This document shows, piece after piece, positions 54,089 to 62,834 of a DNA stretch of 64,000 nt. The notes beneath the pieces were generated by a model that worked only from the letters and a program-made list of their open reading frames with translations, had not been told where the DNA came from and searched no databases. Numbering within the stretch: position 1 is the first letter of the stretch; every line of letters begins with the position of its first letter. Source of the stretch: Chloroflexus aurantiacus J-10-fl (lineage in GTDB: Bacteria; Chloroflexota; Chloroflexia; Chloroflexales; Chloroflexaceae); the NCBI RefSeq assembly GCF_000018865.1, contig NC_010175.1:5194542-5258541 (forward strand), in the 5' to 3' direction. Made by a program: the position numbers and the translations under genes.

Positions 54089-55166
54089 GGCACTGTTCTA
54101 CCGCTACGGTATACGCCCGATCTTGTTTCGGCTCGGTCGGGGCGACGCCGAGACGGCCCATGAACGTACCTTGCATATACTGGCGTTGATCAGTCGCTCA
54201 CGCCTGTTGTGCAAGACCATCGGGTATCTGACCACAATTCGCGATCAACGGCTCCAGCGCACGGTTTGCGGGATACCTTTTCCCAATCCGGTTGGGCTAG
54301 CCGCCGGCATGGATAAGGATGGTGTGGCAATACCGGCCTGGGCAGCACTGGGCTTTGGCTTCGTCGAGGTTGGCACCGTCACCCATCACCCACAGCCGGG
54401 CAACCCCCGGCCTCGCCTGTTTCGGCTACCAGAGCAGGAAGCGCTGATCAATCGGATGGGGTTCAACAATCAAGGCGCTGCCAGCCTCGCCAGACGATTG
54501 GCCCGCTTGCAGCCGGCACCCATCCCGGTTGGCGTATCAATTGGCAAGTCGAAGATTACCCCTCTCGAACAGGCAATTGATGATTACCGGGCGTCGTTTC
54601 GTCAGCTCTTTCCGTATGCGGCATACATCGCCATCAATGTCAGCTCTCCCAATACTCCTGGCTTGCGCCAGTTACAAGATGCCGACCAGTTGCGTGCGCT
54701 GCTGGCAGCTCTGCAACACGACAATGCGGAATTGGGCCGCACCGACCAGCGCGGCCCCCGGCCACTTCTCGTCAAGATTGCGCCTGATTTGAGCGATACA
54801 GCCATAGAAGAGGTGTTGACCGTCTGCGCCGACCACGGTGTTGCCGGTATCATTGCCACCAATACGACGATCAGTCGTGAAGGACTGACCGGGGTTGATC
54901 CGCGGCTGGCAGCCGAAGCCGGCGGCCTGAGCGGGAGACCACTGATTGCACGTGCCCTTCACGTGGTACGCCTGATTGCCCGTTTGACAGGCAATCGCCT
55001 TCCGATTATTGGGGTCGGAGGCATTCATACACCTGATGATGGGTTACGTATGTTGGAAGCCGGTGCCAGCCTGATCCAGATCTACACCGGACTGGTCTAC
55101 TACGGGCCACTGTTGCCCAGACGGATCAACCGCGCTATCCTTACGCACAGCAAGGTACAGCAATGA
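54075..55166 (+). CDS. pyrD: Dihydroorotate dehydrogenase, quinone type
   Basis: About 363 residues; class 2 dihydroorotate dehydrogenase, which oxidises dihydroorotate to orotate and reduces membrane quinone. The N-terminal amphipathic [25 protein letters not shown] is the class 2 membrane-association segment. The barrel shows [17 protein letters not shown], the catalytic Ser in [12 protein letters not shown], and [10 protein letters not shown] plus [11 protein letters not shown] for FMN phosphate. The start is ambiguous: TTG at 54075 has GAGG six bases upstream and is used here, while ATG at 54054 would add seven residues. It overlaps the upstream gene and shares ATGA with the next. Third of the closely linked pyrimidine genes. 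Confidence 0.93.
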   Translation: MNRSEALFYRYGIRPILFRLGRGDAETAHERTLHILALISRSRLLCKTIGYLTTIRDQRLQRTVCGIPFPNPVGLAAGMDKDGVAIPAWAALGFGFVEVGTVTHHPQPGNPRPRLFRLPEQEALINRMGFNNQGAASLARRLARLQPAPIPVGVSIGKSKITPLEQAIDDYRASFRQLFPYAAYIAINVSSPNTPGLRQLQDADQLRALLAALQHDNAELGRTDQRGPRPLLVKIAPDLSDTAIEEVLTVCADHGVAGIIATNTTISREGLTGVDPRLAAEAGGLSGRPLIARALHVVRLIARLTGNRLPIIGVGGIHTPDDGLRMLEAGASLIQIYTGLVYYGPLLPRRINRAILTHSKVQQ

Positions 55167-55600
55167 ATGGCTTCCTCGGCACAAAAGCTACGTTCGCGCG
55201 GGACATCTCGCTGATCGGGAGTATTCTGGTCGCGATTGCTTTCATCGTTGGTGCCTATCTCGCCGTGAAAGGGTACTACACCGCACACCGCTGGGTACAA
55301 ACGGGAGCTGCCGGTGTCAATCTCGCGCTCGTGTTTGGCGTGATGATCCCCTCGTTGCTGAATGTGTCGCCCGATGAAAACCTCACCCTGCCGACAGCAG
55401 CCTTTGTGGCAATGCCGGCCCATGAGGTGATCGGTACGGTTGCGATGGTCTTTGGGGTATACGTCGTCCTGGTTGGGAATAAATGGCTCCCGCAGCGCTG
55501 GCGCTTTACCAACTATAAGCTGTTCATGCGCATTGCTTTTGGCCTGTATCTGGCCGCAACCATTATTGGGGTTGCGGTGTATGTTTTGATCCACACCTGA
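55163..55600 (+). CDS. DUF420-type membrane protein
   Basis: A 145-residue membrane protein with four hydrophobic helices (about 13-35, 46-67, 82-107, 124-143). It resembles the DUF420 family, sometimes associated with cytochrome oxidase or membrane assembly. The sequence has His in [11 protein letters not shown] near 38-46 and MPAHEVIG near 83-90, which could be ligands. It overlaps pyrD in an ATGA quartet, so translation is coupled. The function is not known, and its presence in a pyrimidine run may reflect the shared membrane quinone link of PyrD. Family assignment is moderately sure. Confidence 0.7.
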   Translation: MNGFLGTKATFARDISLIGSILVAIAFIVGAYLAVKGYYTAHRWVQTGAAGVNLALVFGVMIPSLLNVSPDENLTLPTAAFVAMPAHEVIGTVAMVFGVYVVLVGNKWLPQRWRFTNYKLFMRIAFGLYLAATIIGVAVYVLIHT

Positions 55601-55641
55601 TAACGTTGTTCGACCTGAGATAGACTGGAGCGGTTCATCGT

Positions 55642-56370
55642 ATGAGTCTCGCGCCACGCGAACGGATACTGGTTGCGCTCGATACACCCGATCTGGATGC
55701 AGCAGTTGCTTTAGCAACCCGGTTGCGCGGGCAGGTTGGCGGCTATAAAGTCGGCCTGGAAATCTGCTCTGCGGTCGGCGTACCCCAGATTGTATCCGCC
55801 ATGACTGCGGTTGGCGGAAGTGTCTTTCTCGATCTCAAACTGCACGACATTCCGAACACGGTCGCCGGTGCAGTCCGCGCCGTCTGCAACCTCGGCCCGG
55901 CAGTCCAGATGTTGACACTCCACTGTAGTGGAGGTAGCGCAATGCTCCGCGCCGCAGTCAATGCAGCCCAAAGCATGCCCTACCGTCCACTGCTGTTGGG
56001 CGTTACCGTGCTCACCAGTCTCGATGCCACAGCACTCGCCGGCGAACTGCGTGTCACGTCGGACATCACCGACTACGTAGTTCATCTGGCTCGCATGGCG
56101 CAGGATTGTGGTCTCGACGGCGTGGTAGCTTCGCCGCACGAAGTGAGTGCCATTCGTACTGCCTGCCCTCACGTGCGGATAGTCACCCCCGGTATTCGCC
56201 CACAGTGGGCCGCAGAAGGTGACCAGCGTCGCGTCATGACACCGGCAGCCGCCCTACGCGCTGGTGCCGACTATCTGGTCATCGGACGACCAATTACTGC
56301 GCCACCGGCAATCATCGGCGATCCGGTCACCGCAGTCGCACGGATTCTTGCAGAATTGGAACAGGAATGA
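55642..56370 (+). CDS. pyrF: Orotidine 5'-phosphate decarboxylase
   Basis: A 242-residue enzyme that decarboxylates OMP to UMP, the last step of pyrimidine synthesis. The catalytic D-x-K-x-x-D is complete at Asp64, Lys66 and Asp69 in FLDLKLHDIPNTV. VTPGIRPQWA near 177-186 is the phosphate-binding loop, and VIGRPITAP near 213-221 closes the barrel. Length is normal. The start follows GGAG at long spacing. It lies between the DUF420 gene (41-base gap) and pyrE (9-base gap). Confidence 0.97.
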   Translation: MSLAPRERILVALDTPDLDAAVALATRLRGQVGGYKVGLEICSAVGVPQIVSAMTAVGGSVFLDLKLHDIPNTVAGAVRAVCNLGPAVQMLTLHCSGGSAMLRAAVNAAQSMPYRPLLLGVTVLTSLDATALAGELRVTSDITDYVVHLARMAQDCGLDGVVASPHEVSAIRTACPHVRIVTPGIRPQWAAEGDQRRVMTPAAALRAGADYLVIGRPITAPPAIIGDPVTAVARILAELEQE

Positions 56371-56379
56371 TAGAAGCTT

Positions 56380-57039
56380 ATGACCGAGGCGAATCTCTTA
56401 ACCATCCTTCAGGAATTAGGAGCAATTGTCACCAACGACCATATCGTGTACACCTCTGGGCGCCACGGCAGTAGTTATGTCAACAAAGACGCACTCTACC
56501 CACACACGGCTGCGGCCAGCATGGTGGGGGCTGCTCTGGCTGGACACTTTGCCACCGCCGGGGTCGAGACCGTTGCCGGGCCAACCATTGGTGGAGTCAT
56601 TATGGCACAATGGACGGCTCATCACCTGTCGCAGATCTGCGGACGTGAAGTGCTGGCCGTGTATGCCGAAGAAGAGCAGCATGACACCGGCAAGCGACGG
56701 GTCTTCCGGCGCGGCTACGATGCCCATATTGCCGGAAAGCGCGTTCTGGTGGTCGAGGATGTGATAACGACTGGTGGTTCAGTCCGCCTGGTGGTGGAAG
56801 CGGTAACCGCTGCCGGCGGAGTTGTCGTCGGCGTTGGTGCATTGTGCAATCGCGGCGGCATCAGCGCTGCCGATCTCGGTATTCCGCAACTAGTTGCGCT
56901 GACCGAATTGCCGCTGGAAAGCTATCCGGCGGAAACCTGCCCTCTCTGTGCTGCCGGTGTGCCTGTCAACACCCGGCTGGGCAAAGGCGCAGCGTATGTT
57001 CGTAACCTGACAACAAACCCATCATCACCAACGTCATAA
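56380..57039 (+). CDS. pyrE: Orotate phosphoribosyltransferase
   Basis: A 219-residue enzyme that joins orotate with PRPP to make OMP. The PRPP-binding motif is VLVVEDVITTGGSV at about 122-135. TSGRHGSSYVNKD near 25-37 is the orotate-side loop, and GPTIGGVIMA near 67-76 binds ribose phosphate. The C-terminal CPLCAAGVP pair of Cys is unusual but common in longer bacterial forms. It is the last gene of the run, with an unremarkable ribosome site. PyrD, PyrF and PyrE together supply the last three steps from dihydroorotate to UMP. Confidence 0.96.
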   Translation: MTEANLLTILQELGAIVTNDHIVYTSGRHGSSYVNKDALYPHTAAASMVGAALAGHFATAGVETVAGPTIGGVIMAQWTAHHLSQICGREVLAVYAEEEQHDTGKRRVFRRGYDAHIAGKRVLVVEDVITTGGSVRLVVEAVTAAGGVVVGVGALCNRGGISAADLGIPQLVALTELPLESYPAETCPLCAAGVPVNTRLGKGAAYVRNLTTNPSSPTS

Positions 57040-57114
57040 CAGCACTGGTGTGAACAACGGCAGGCGTTACGAACAGCCCACGTTGTGGGGAATAACAGAT
57101 AGCGGTAAACCAGG

Positions 57115-57145
57115 CTGACACACAAACACGCGCAACGTATACAAT
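57115..57145 (+). promoter_or_regulatory. Possible promoter for the Yip1 pair
   Basis: CTGACA (57115-57120) and TACAAT (57140-57145, within TATACAAT), spacer 19, 45 bases before the Yip1 start. The -10 is good, the spacing long. Confidence 0.4.
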
Positions 57146-57189
57146 AGTAGAAGCCCGTATACGCACACGCACAAGCAACAGGACGAACT

Positions 57190-57888
57190 ATGGAGTCACT
57201 TGCTCACTTTGTTCGACTCAGTACAGCCGGCCTTCTGCTCGATGTCAATACCTTTCGCGCCCAACGCGACAATCCGTATGCATTGCGCGAAGGCTTTCTC
57301 GTCGTGATCGTCGTGGGGGTGATTGTTGGGATCGCCAGTCTGATCGGTAGTATCCTCAGCAGAATGGCCGCACCTGATCCGACAGCGGTGATCGAAGTCT
57401 TGCAACGTTACTCTGAACGCATCCCACTCTTCAGCGGTTTGCAAGAGGTCAATCCTGACTTCTCCTTTGATCCGATCTTCGATCTGTTGACAGGTGTGTT
57501 TAGTACTCTGCAATGGAGTAGTCTCATCGGTGCCATAGCCACCCCAGTTGTGTATGTTCTGGGCTGGCTGATTTATGGCACTGTAGCGCATCTGGCGGCC
57601 CGTTCGTTGGGTGGCGATGGTACGTTTGCCCAAACACTCGGCTGTACTGCCCTGGCCAGCGGTGCAAACCTGCTGGCTGCGGTACAGATTATCCCCTTCG
57701 CTACCGTGGCCGGCACAACCCTGCTTGGTCTGATTGGCTGCTACCTTGGTCTACGTGCTGCCCATAACCTGCCGGCATGGCGAGCTTTCTGGGCAACGCT
57801 GATTGGACCGATATTGCTGATCCTTATCCTGCTCGTGGTCAGTTGTGGGGCGCTCGCGATATTGATTGCCAGTGCTCAAGGGAGTTGA
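57190..57888 (+). CDS. Yip1-family membrane protein, first of a pair
   Basis: A 232-residue membrane protein with about five hydrophobic segments. It fits the Yip1 family: an N-terminal cytoplasmic stretch with NPYALREGFLVVIVVGVIVG, the middle HLAARSLGGDGTFAQTLGCTALAS block, and short terminal helices. It is followed one base later by a second Yip1-like gene, so the two probably act together. Bacterial Yip1 proteins have no established role. The start at 57190 has no textbook ribosome site, though AGGACGAACT lies before it. Confidence 0.8.
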   Translation: MESLAHFVRLSTAGLLLDVNTFRAQRDNPYALREGFLVVIVVGVIVGIASLIGSILSRMAAPDPTAVIEVLQRYSERIPLFSGLQEVNPDFSFDPIFDLLTGVFSTLQWSSLIGAIATPVVYVLGWLIYGTVAHLAARSLGGDGTFAQTLGCTALASGANLLAAVQIIPFATVAGTTLLGLIGCYLGLRAAHNLPAWRAFWATLIGPILLILILLVVSCGALAILIASAQGS

Positions 57889-57889
57889 T

Positions 57890-58636
57890 ATGTCTGTGAT
57901 CGACACCTTCAATGGCGCATTGATATTGAACCAGCGCGTCTTTGGTGAGATGCGCGATGCCCCTGATGGCGTGCGTCGTGGTTTTCTGATCATCTTGCTG
58001 GTTGGAATACTGGTCGGAGCGATTCAGAGTGCCAGCGCATTGATTAGTTCCGGCAATCCTGATCAGACAGTTGAGGCCTTTATTGTCAGTTATCGCGAAG
58101 CCATCGAACAGCAGCGGCAAACGGCCACCACCCCAGAACAACGCGAAGTGTTGCAGTTGTTTGAAGAGAGCGCAGATGAAATGGCCGCGATGGTACGCGA
58201 ACTGGTCACTCTGCCCACGATCCTACCGCGACCGATAAGCCTCTTTTTGCAGGCACTCGGTCAGACAGTATCAAGACCGCTCGAATATCTGAGCGATATG
58301 TTGCTGGCTGTGATTCTGACACACATCGCTGCCCGTCAATTGGGCGGGCAGGGCGGTATTCGAGCAATGGTTGCTGTAGGCTCGCTCTCGGTAGCGCCTC
58401 ACGCGCTCGATGCCCTGACGTTCATCCCGGTACTAAACCTCCCAATCAGTATCATCGCCTGGGGATGGGGGCTAATTGTCCTGATTACCGGAACGGCTGT
58501 CGTGCATCGGCTTGATACCGGCAAAGCGACCCTGGCCGTGCTGCTTTATCCCAGTCTGCTGATTATACTGGGTATCTTGCTGAGTTGCATCCTGCTCATT
58601 GGTCTTATCTCACTATCAGCAGGACTGGGGGCATAA
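57890..58636 (+). CDS. Yip1-family membrane protein, second of the pair
   Basis: A 248-residue paralogue-like partner of the upstream protein. Similar blocks can be aligned: DAPDGVRRGFLIILLVGILVGAI near 20-42 with the earlier NPYALREGFLVVIVVGVIVG, and HIAARQLGGQGGIRAMVAVGSLS near 145-167 with HLAARSLGGDGTFAQTLGCTALAS. About five TM segments. It starts one base after the first gene's stop with GGAGTTGAT upstream, so it is coupled. Function unknown. Confidence 0.8.
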   Translation: MSVIDTFNGALILNQRVFGEMRDAPDGVRRGFLIILLVGILVGAIQSASALISSGNPDQTVEAFIVSYREAIEQQRQTATTPEQREVLQLFEESADEMAAMVRELVTLPTILPRPISLFLQALGQTVSRPLEYLSDMLLAVILTHIAARQLGGQGGIRAMVAVGSLSVAPHALDALTFIPVLNLPISIIAWGWGLIVLITGTAVVHRLDTGKATLAVLLYPSLLIILGILLSCILLIGLISLSAGLGA

Positions 58637-58656
58637 TCCGGTCTAAACACTGTCAA

Positions 58657-58687
58657 TGGTGTGGCGCAGAGCTACTACGCCACACCA
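58657..58687 (+). terminator. Hairpin after the Yip1 pair
   Basis: A 10-bp stem (58657-58666 with 58678-58687, TGGTGTGGCG arm) and an 11-base loop, 20 bases after the stop. Nothing else is supported in the gap to 58896. Confidence 0.6.
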
Positions 58688-58896
58688 CTGTGACATCATC
58701 AACCCATCGGCGGTGAGGAGGATAAGGCGAGGGAGAGGGTGAGATGTGCTTCAACAGCCAGCTCCCAACCCTTGACCTGAAGAGCAGGCACTTACCGCAC
58801 GTCGAATCTAATTACCCTCACGAGTCGTAGCAGATCGCTACCTGCCCCTATCGCTATCAAACCGTTGGGTTATGTTCGTAGTCGGCACCTGCCTGT

Positions 58897-59823
58897 TTAC
58901 CATGCATCACGCCAGATCGGCAATGCGCCACCGCGACTGATCAGGGCTGCACCAAGACCCCAACTGGCAATCGCATAACCTGCCAGCATTCCTGCCAGCG
59001 GGCTAACAAGGCTTATGATCACCAATGGCACGATTATGATCAATGCGCCTGATACCGTCGCTAACGGCGGACGCAAGGCCACTGCAGGTGGCCAGGTTGC
59101 AGCAATTGCCCGCGCAATACCGGTAAAGCCGACAACATAGGGCAGGTGCAAAAGCACGACCAGCGGAACAACGAGCAGCAGTCCCACCAGACTCAGGGTC
59201 AGCAGGCCAAGCAGGAATGGCATTGCCAGCAGGATCAGAACAGTGGAGAGTAATCCAACCAGCGCACTCCGCAGGGGCGCTGCGCGGAGGGCGCGACCGA
59301 TCCCGGCGGTACGGCGGGGCCAGATCAACGTCACCGCAGTACTCAGCAACAAGACAACAAAACCGGTAATAAGCGCATTGCTGCCCGGCGGTAGCCAGCG
59401 CCGCCCCGATGCCTGTCCACTGAGCACATTGACCAGCGACGCGACCAGTGCGGCCCCAGCCAGAGGTTCAATACCGATCACTGCACCTTGCAAGGTAACC
59501 GGGTTAGCAATCGTAATACCACCTGCAATTGCCAGGACATTCCCTTCTACGACTGCGCCCGCGTCAAGCTCAATTGCGCCGGTATAACTCACCACATCAC
59601 CGCGCACAATCCCGTACACGGTAATCGAGCCGGCCCAACTTGTCACATCACCATCAACCTCGCCCAGCACAATCACCGGTTGATCGAAGGTTGACAGGTC
59701 ACCGCTGTAACGTTCGCCGGCAGCAACGACCACCGGTGCAGGTGAGGAGTGCGTGCCTGTAAATAGCGGCACCCATGGCACGAGAAACAACAGCAATCCG
59801 AGCAATAGCCAGCGTTGCCACAT
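58897..59823 (-). CDS. Bactofilin-like membrane protein
   Basis: A 308-residue protein. An N-terminal signal anchor (LLLGLLLFLVPWVPLF near 6-21) is followed by a polymer-forming cytoskeletal-type right-handed beta repeat (ERYSGDLSTFDQPVIVLGEVDGDVTSW, ITVYGIVRGDVVSYTGAIEL, AVVEGNVLAIAGGITI at about 37-115), and then several TM helices from about 155 to the end. Bactofilin-type repeats coat membranes and scaffold envelope enzymes, but an external N-terminal position here would make it non-cytoskeletal. It starts directly after the stop of the membrane partner gene; third in the sigma operon. Confidence 0.78.
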   Translation of the reverse strand: MWQRWLLLGLLLFLVPWVPLFTGTHSSPAPVVVAAGERYSGDLSTFDQPVIVLGEVDGDVTSWAGSITVYGIVRGDVVSYTGAIELDAGAVVEGNVLAIAGGITIANPVTLQGAVIGIEPLAGAALVASLVNVLSGQASGRRWLPPGSNALITGFVVLLLSTAVTLIWPRRTAGIGRALRAAPLRSALVGLLSTVLILLAMPFLLGLLTLSLVGLLLVVPLVVLLHLPYVVGFTGIARAIAATWPPAVALRPPLATVSGALIIIVPLVIISLVSPLAGMLAGYAIASWGLGAALISRGGALPIWRDAW

Positions 59824-60267
59824 CTAGTGAACCTCTGCAAGTGGAGTATCAATAATCAGCCGCCACCAAAGCCATCCCACCCCAAGTAAAATGAGCAGGC
59901 CAGGTAATAACCACCAGGCTGCCGACAGCCAGAGATTCCACAGCGGTTTAGCGATCAAAATCATTGCCAACACAAATCTTCCCAATCCCGTCTCTGGATC
60001 ACCCAACAGCATTGCCGGGCCACTGCTGTCAACCAGTAAACCCCAACCACCGATAAGCATAAAAAGGACTGGCAGAACCAAGACCCATCGATACCAGGAT
60101 CGCCGAACCGGTGGTGGAGTTGACAATTGCCGAACGATCCGCGCCGACAAATCAGCCGGCGGGGCTGCCATCTGCGGCTCTCCCCAGCGCGCTAACAACA
60201 TGCGTAGTTCGGCTTCGGCTGCTGCCAGATCAGTGTCGCTCAACTCATCATCCCCTCTATATTCCAT
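59824..60267 (-). CDS. Probable membrane anti-sigma partner
   Basis: A 147-residue protein. The N-terminal cytoplasmic part (residues 1-58) is acidic then basic, with a helical ARIVRQLSTPP stretch. Two TM helices follow (about 59-80 and 112-138, WYRWVLVLPVLFMLIGGWGLL and the Trp/Leu-rich C terminus). No zinc motif is visible. It overlaps the sigma gene by 28 bases, the usual layout for an anti-sigma factor, so that role is inferred from context, not motif. Confidence 0.62.
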   Translation of the reverse strand: MEYRGDDELSDTDLAAAEAELRMLLARWGEPQMAAPPADLSARIVRQLSTPPPVRRSWYRWVLVLPVLFMLIGGWGLLVDSSGPAMLLGDPETGLGRFVLAMILIAKPLWNLWLSAAWWLLPGLLILLGVGWLWWRLIIDTPLAEVH

Positions 60268-60821
60268 ACCTCCTCCTCGGCAGCGAGTGCCTCTTGCAAC
60301 ATCTTGCGCGCCCGGTGCAGCCGGGTCTTCACAGTAGCTTCGGTCAAGCCTAACACCTGACCGATCTCTTCATACGACAGATCATACCAGTAGCGCAACA
60401 CGGTGACTCCACGGTAGGTAACGGGGAGGCGCTGTAGCGCCCGCTGCACTACCTCCTGTTGCGCACGTTGCAATGCACTTCGCTCCGGCCCCGGCTGCGT
60501 GCTCGGCAGCCAAAATGCCACATCTTCAAGGGTTAACCAGTTGAAGCGCCGGCGACGCAGGCGATCAATACAATAGTTCGAGCCAATCGTCAGCAGCCAC
60601 GTTACCAAACGGCGCGACGGATCATAGCTCTGAAGATTACGAAATGCCCGAAGAAATACTTCTTGAACAGCATCTTCCGCCTCGAATGCGTCACCCAGCA
60701 TACGATATGCCTGATTATACAGAACACCGGTATAACGCTGGACAATGGTCGCACAGGCCGATTGATCGCCTGCACAGGCACGAGCAACAAGCTCTGTTTC
60801 ATCAGGCTGTAATTCGCTCAC
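60240..60821 (-). CDS. ECF-type RNA polymerase sigma factor (second)
   Basis: A 193-residue ECF sigma factor. Region 2: CATIVQRYTGVLYNQAYRMLGDAFEAEDAVQEVFLRAFRNL at about 22-62. Region 4: LPVTYRGVTVLRYWYDLSYEEIGQVLGLTEATVKTRLHRARKMLQEAL at about 135-182. A GTG start at 60821 follows GAGGA at good spacing. It heads a three-gene operon with a membrane partner and a bactofilin-like protein, suggesting an envelope stress or morphology response. Distinct from the sigma at 18431-19057. Confidence 0.93.
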   Translation of the reverse strand: MSELQPDETELVARACAGDQSACATIVQRYTGVLYNQAYRMLGDAFEAEDAVQEVFLRAFRNLQSYDPSRRLVTWLLTIGSNYCIDRLRRRRFNWLTLEDVAFWLPSTQPGPERSALQRAQQEVVQRALQRLPVTYRGVTVLRYWYDLSYEEIGQVLGLTEATVKTRLHRARKMLQEALAAEEEVWNIEGMMS

Positions 60822-61095
60822 AGGTATTCCTCACATGATGTTATACGCTATATTCAATTAAACGTTGCAACGCACGAAAACTTCCTGCAATCTAACCATC
60901 CAACGTCACCTGCGATCACAAAGGCATCCCGTCGTCATACTATTACATTGCCGATCAACATGCAATCCCTCAAATGCTAGCGTACTCTACCAATGAGTCG
61001 TAGGCTATCAACTTGCAAGAGCGGGCAGGTTCGTGTACCATCTTGCGTGATGCGACGGTCGTTCGCATTCCGTCGTCAGTCAACTGGAGGAAGCC

Positions 61096-61350
61096 GTGGC
61101 CGCTAACATCAATCGTGATCAAATTCGCGCCGCCCTTGGCGAAACCGATCCTGCCTTTAGCTTCTACCTCGATCTGGTCTCTGGAGAGGTGTTGCGCGTG
61201 CCAGACACCGATCCAAGTGCTGAAGCTGAAGCACTCCGCAACCAGGTGATGGAAGGGTATGGTGATCGGTATCGCTACATTCCCGGTGGCAAGACAAACC
61301 CTACCGACAGCGATGTCCAGGCGTGGCTTGAAGCCGAAGGGATAGCATAA
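61096..61350 (+). CDS. Small protein, possibly UPF0158-like
   Basis: An 84-residue soluble protein starting with GTG, supported by GGAGGAAGCC just upstream. The middle (FSFYLDLVSGEVLRVPDTDP near 22-41, then DRYRYIPGG near 57-65) resembles the start of the UPF0158 family, which often begins with a short Y-L-D-x-x-T/S-G-E-V hairpin, but the usual longer C-terminal part is missing. Function unknown. It converges on the ABC permease gene. Confidence 0.6.
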   Translation: MAANINRDQIRAALGETDPAFSFYLDLVSGEVLRVPDTDPSAEAEALRNQVMEGYGDRYRYIPGGKTNPTDSDVQAWLEAEGIA

Positions 61351-61371
61351 TTTCGCTTCCGGCAAGCCACA

Positions 61372-61404
61372 CAAGGCAGGAAGCAGCAGATTCTTCCTGC
61401 CTTG
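61372..61404. terminator. Bidirectional hairpin between convergent genes
   Basis: A 12-bp stem (61372-61383 with 61393-61404) and a 9-base loop, between the small gene and the ABC permease gene. It can serve both directions. Confidence 0.7.
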
Positions 61405-61422
61405 CTAAACTTGTCTTGAGGC

Positions 61423-62700
61423 TTACTGCTTTTCGTAGGGCTTACCCACTGCTGCCGGCCCCACGGCACGCCCGATCAAACCGGCCAGCACAATCATGGT
61501 GACCACATAGGGGATGACTTGCAGGAATTGCACCGGTACCGGCCCACCCAATACCTGCACTTGCAGGATTTGGAAGCGTGTACCTAATGCCTCGGCAAAT
61601 CCAAACAGCATCGCACCACCAAAGGCACCGAACGGCATCCACTTCCCGAAAATCATGGCTGCCAGCGCAATAAAGCCTTTGCCGGCGGTCATGCCATCAT
61701 CGAAATTGCCCACCGTCTCGATGGAAAACCACGCCCCACCCAGACCGGCAATACATCCGCTGATGAAAAGATTAATGTAGCGCATGCGGTTGACAGCGAT
61801 ACCCACGGTGTCGGCAGCCTTTGGATTCTCACCGACGGCACGGGTGCGCAACCCCCAGCGGGTCATGAACAGCACGATATGCGTGGTGATCACCAGCAAC
61901 AGCATCGCAAAAAAGATTGGCTTCCCGCCGAAAATGATCGTCCCCAGTACCGGGATCGAGTCGAGCGAGCGGGCCAGATCGGGGAAACCGGCATCGGCGA
62001 TCATGGTTGAGAGAGAGGGAAGCGTTACGCGACCACCGCCCTCGGTCACGATATACTGCCGGCGCAGGTAGCCGGTAATGCCGATTGCCAGAATATTGAC
62101 GACTGTACCGCTAATGATCTGATCGGTGCGAAATGAGATTGAGAGCAGACCATGCAGTAAAGCCATCACGCCACCGATAACAACAGCCCCCAGTACACCG
62201 ACCCAGATTTGGCCGGTGAAGACAAAGATGGCGAAACCAAACGCTGCTCCCATCAGCATCATGCCTTCAATGGCGATGTTGATCACGCCGGAACGCTCAG
62301 CCCAAATCCCGGCTAACGCCCCCAATGCCAGCGGCGTCCCCAGGCGTAGTGACTCGCTCAGCATGACCGTAGCATTGGTCTGCTTCCCGGCGGCTGCCCA
62401 GACCAAGATCGCTGGAAACAGCAACACTGCACTTGTCCACAGCAGACCATCTGCCCAACGATGGGCACGATTACTCAGCCCCAAACCGCCGGCAATGAGC
62501 ATGATGATTCCGGTGATAGTCAGGCTCCAGGCGGTAGGAAAGGCAATGATCGGCTGTGGTACAGCGAGTGCAATCCGCGAGACCTGGCTGTCACCGGACA
62601 ATGCCAGCGGAACATAGTTAATCAGCATGAACAGACCAAGAATGGCAAAGAAACCGGCGATAACTTGCCGGCGCGTTATGCCCTGGCGGCGCTTTCCCAT
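61423..62700 (-). CDS. ABC transporter permease, nucleoside/simple sugar type
   Basis: A 425-residue permease of the BMP-family importer group (NupQ/YufQ-like; also RbsC-related). About ten TM segments. The family signature is the LALGALAGIWAERSGVINIAIEGMMLMGAAFGF block near 120-155 and a C-terminal MTAGKGFIALAAMIFGKWMPFGA block near 338-360. It would import nucleosides or sugars with an ATPase, a second permease and a binding protein, none of which is in this window. The start at 62700 has AAAGGA nine bases upstream; the frame open to 62817 crosses the divergent promoter region. Confidence 0.88.
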   Translation of the reverse strand: MGKRRQGITRRQVIAGFFAILGLFMLINYVPLALSGDSQVSRIALAVPQPIIAFPTAWSLTITGIIMLIAGGLGLSNRAHRWADGLLWTSAVLLFPAILVWAAAGKQTNATVMLSESLRLGTPLALGALAGIWAERSGVINIAIEGMMLMGAAFGFAIFVFTGQIWVGVLGAVVIGGVMALLHGLLSISFRTDQIISGTVVNILAIGITGYLRRQYIVTEGGGRVTLPSLSTMIADAGFPDLARSLDSIPVLGTIIFGGKPIFFAMLLLVITTHIVLFMTRWGLRTRAVGENPKAADTVGIAVNRMRYINLFISGCIAGLGGAWFSIETVGNFDDGMTAGKGFIALAAMIFGKWMPFGAFGGAMLFGFAEALGTRFQILQVQVLGGPVPVQFLQVIPYVVTMIVLAGLIGRAVGPAAVGKPYEKQ

Positions 62701-62749
62701 TGACAACGTCCTTTCCTTCTCACAATCGCACTCGATATGATACCATGAG

Positions 62750-62761
62750 TGACAATTGTCA
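62750..62761. promoter_or_regulatory. TGACAATTGTCA palindrome in the divergent promoter region
   Basis: A perfect 12-base palindrome between the permease and scpB starts, 50 and 74 bases from them. Operator-like in size, position and symmetry; no regulator is assigned. Confidence 0.35.
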
Positions 62762-62834
62762 GGTAAACATACAGTGTTGGTTTCGATTTGCAAATACAAA
62801 CCACAAACATTCTTCACAGGTACACATTATCGCT

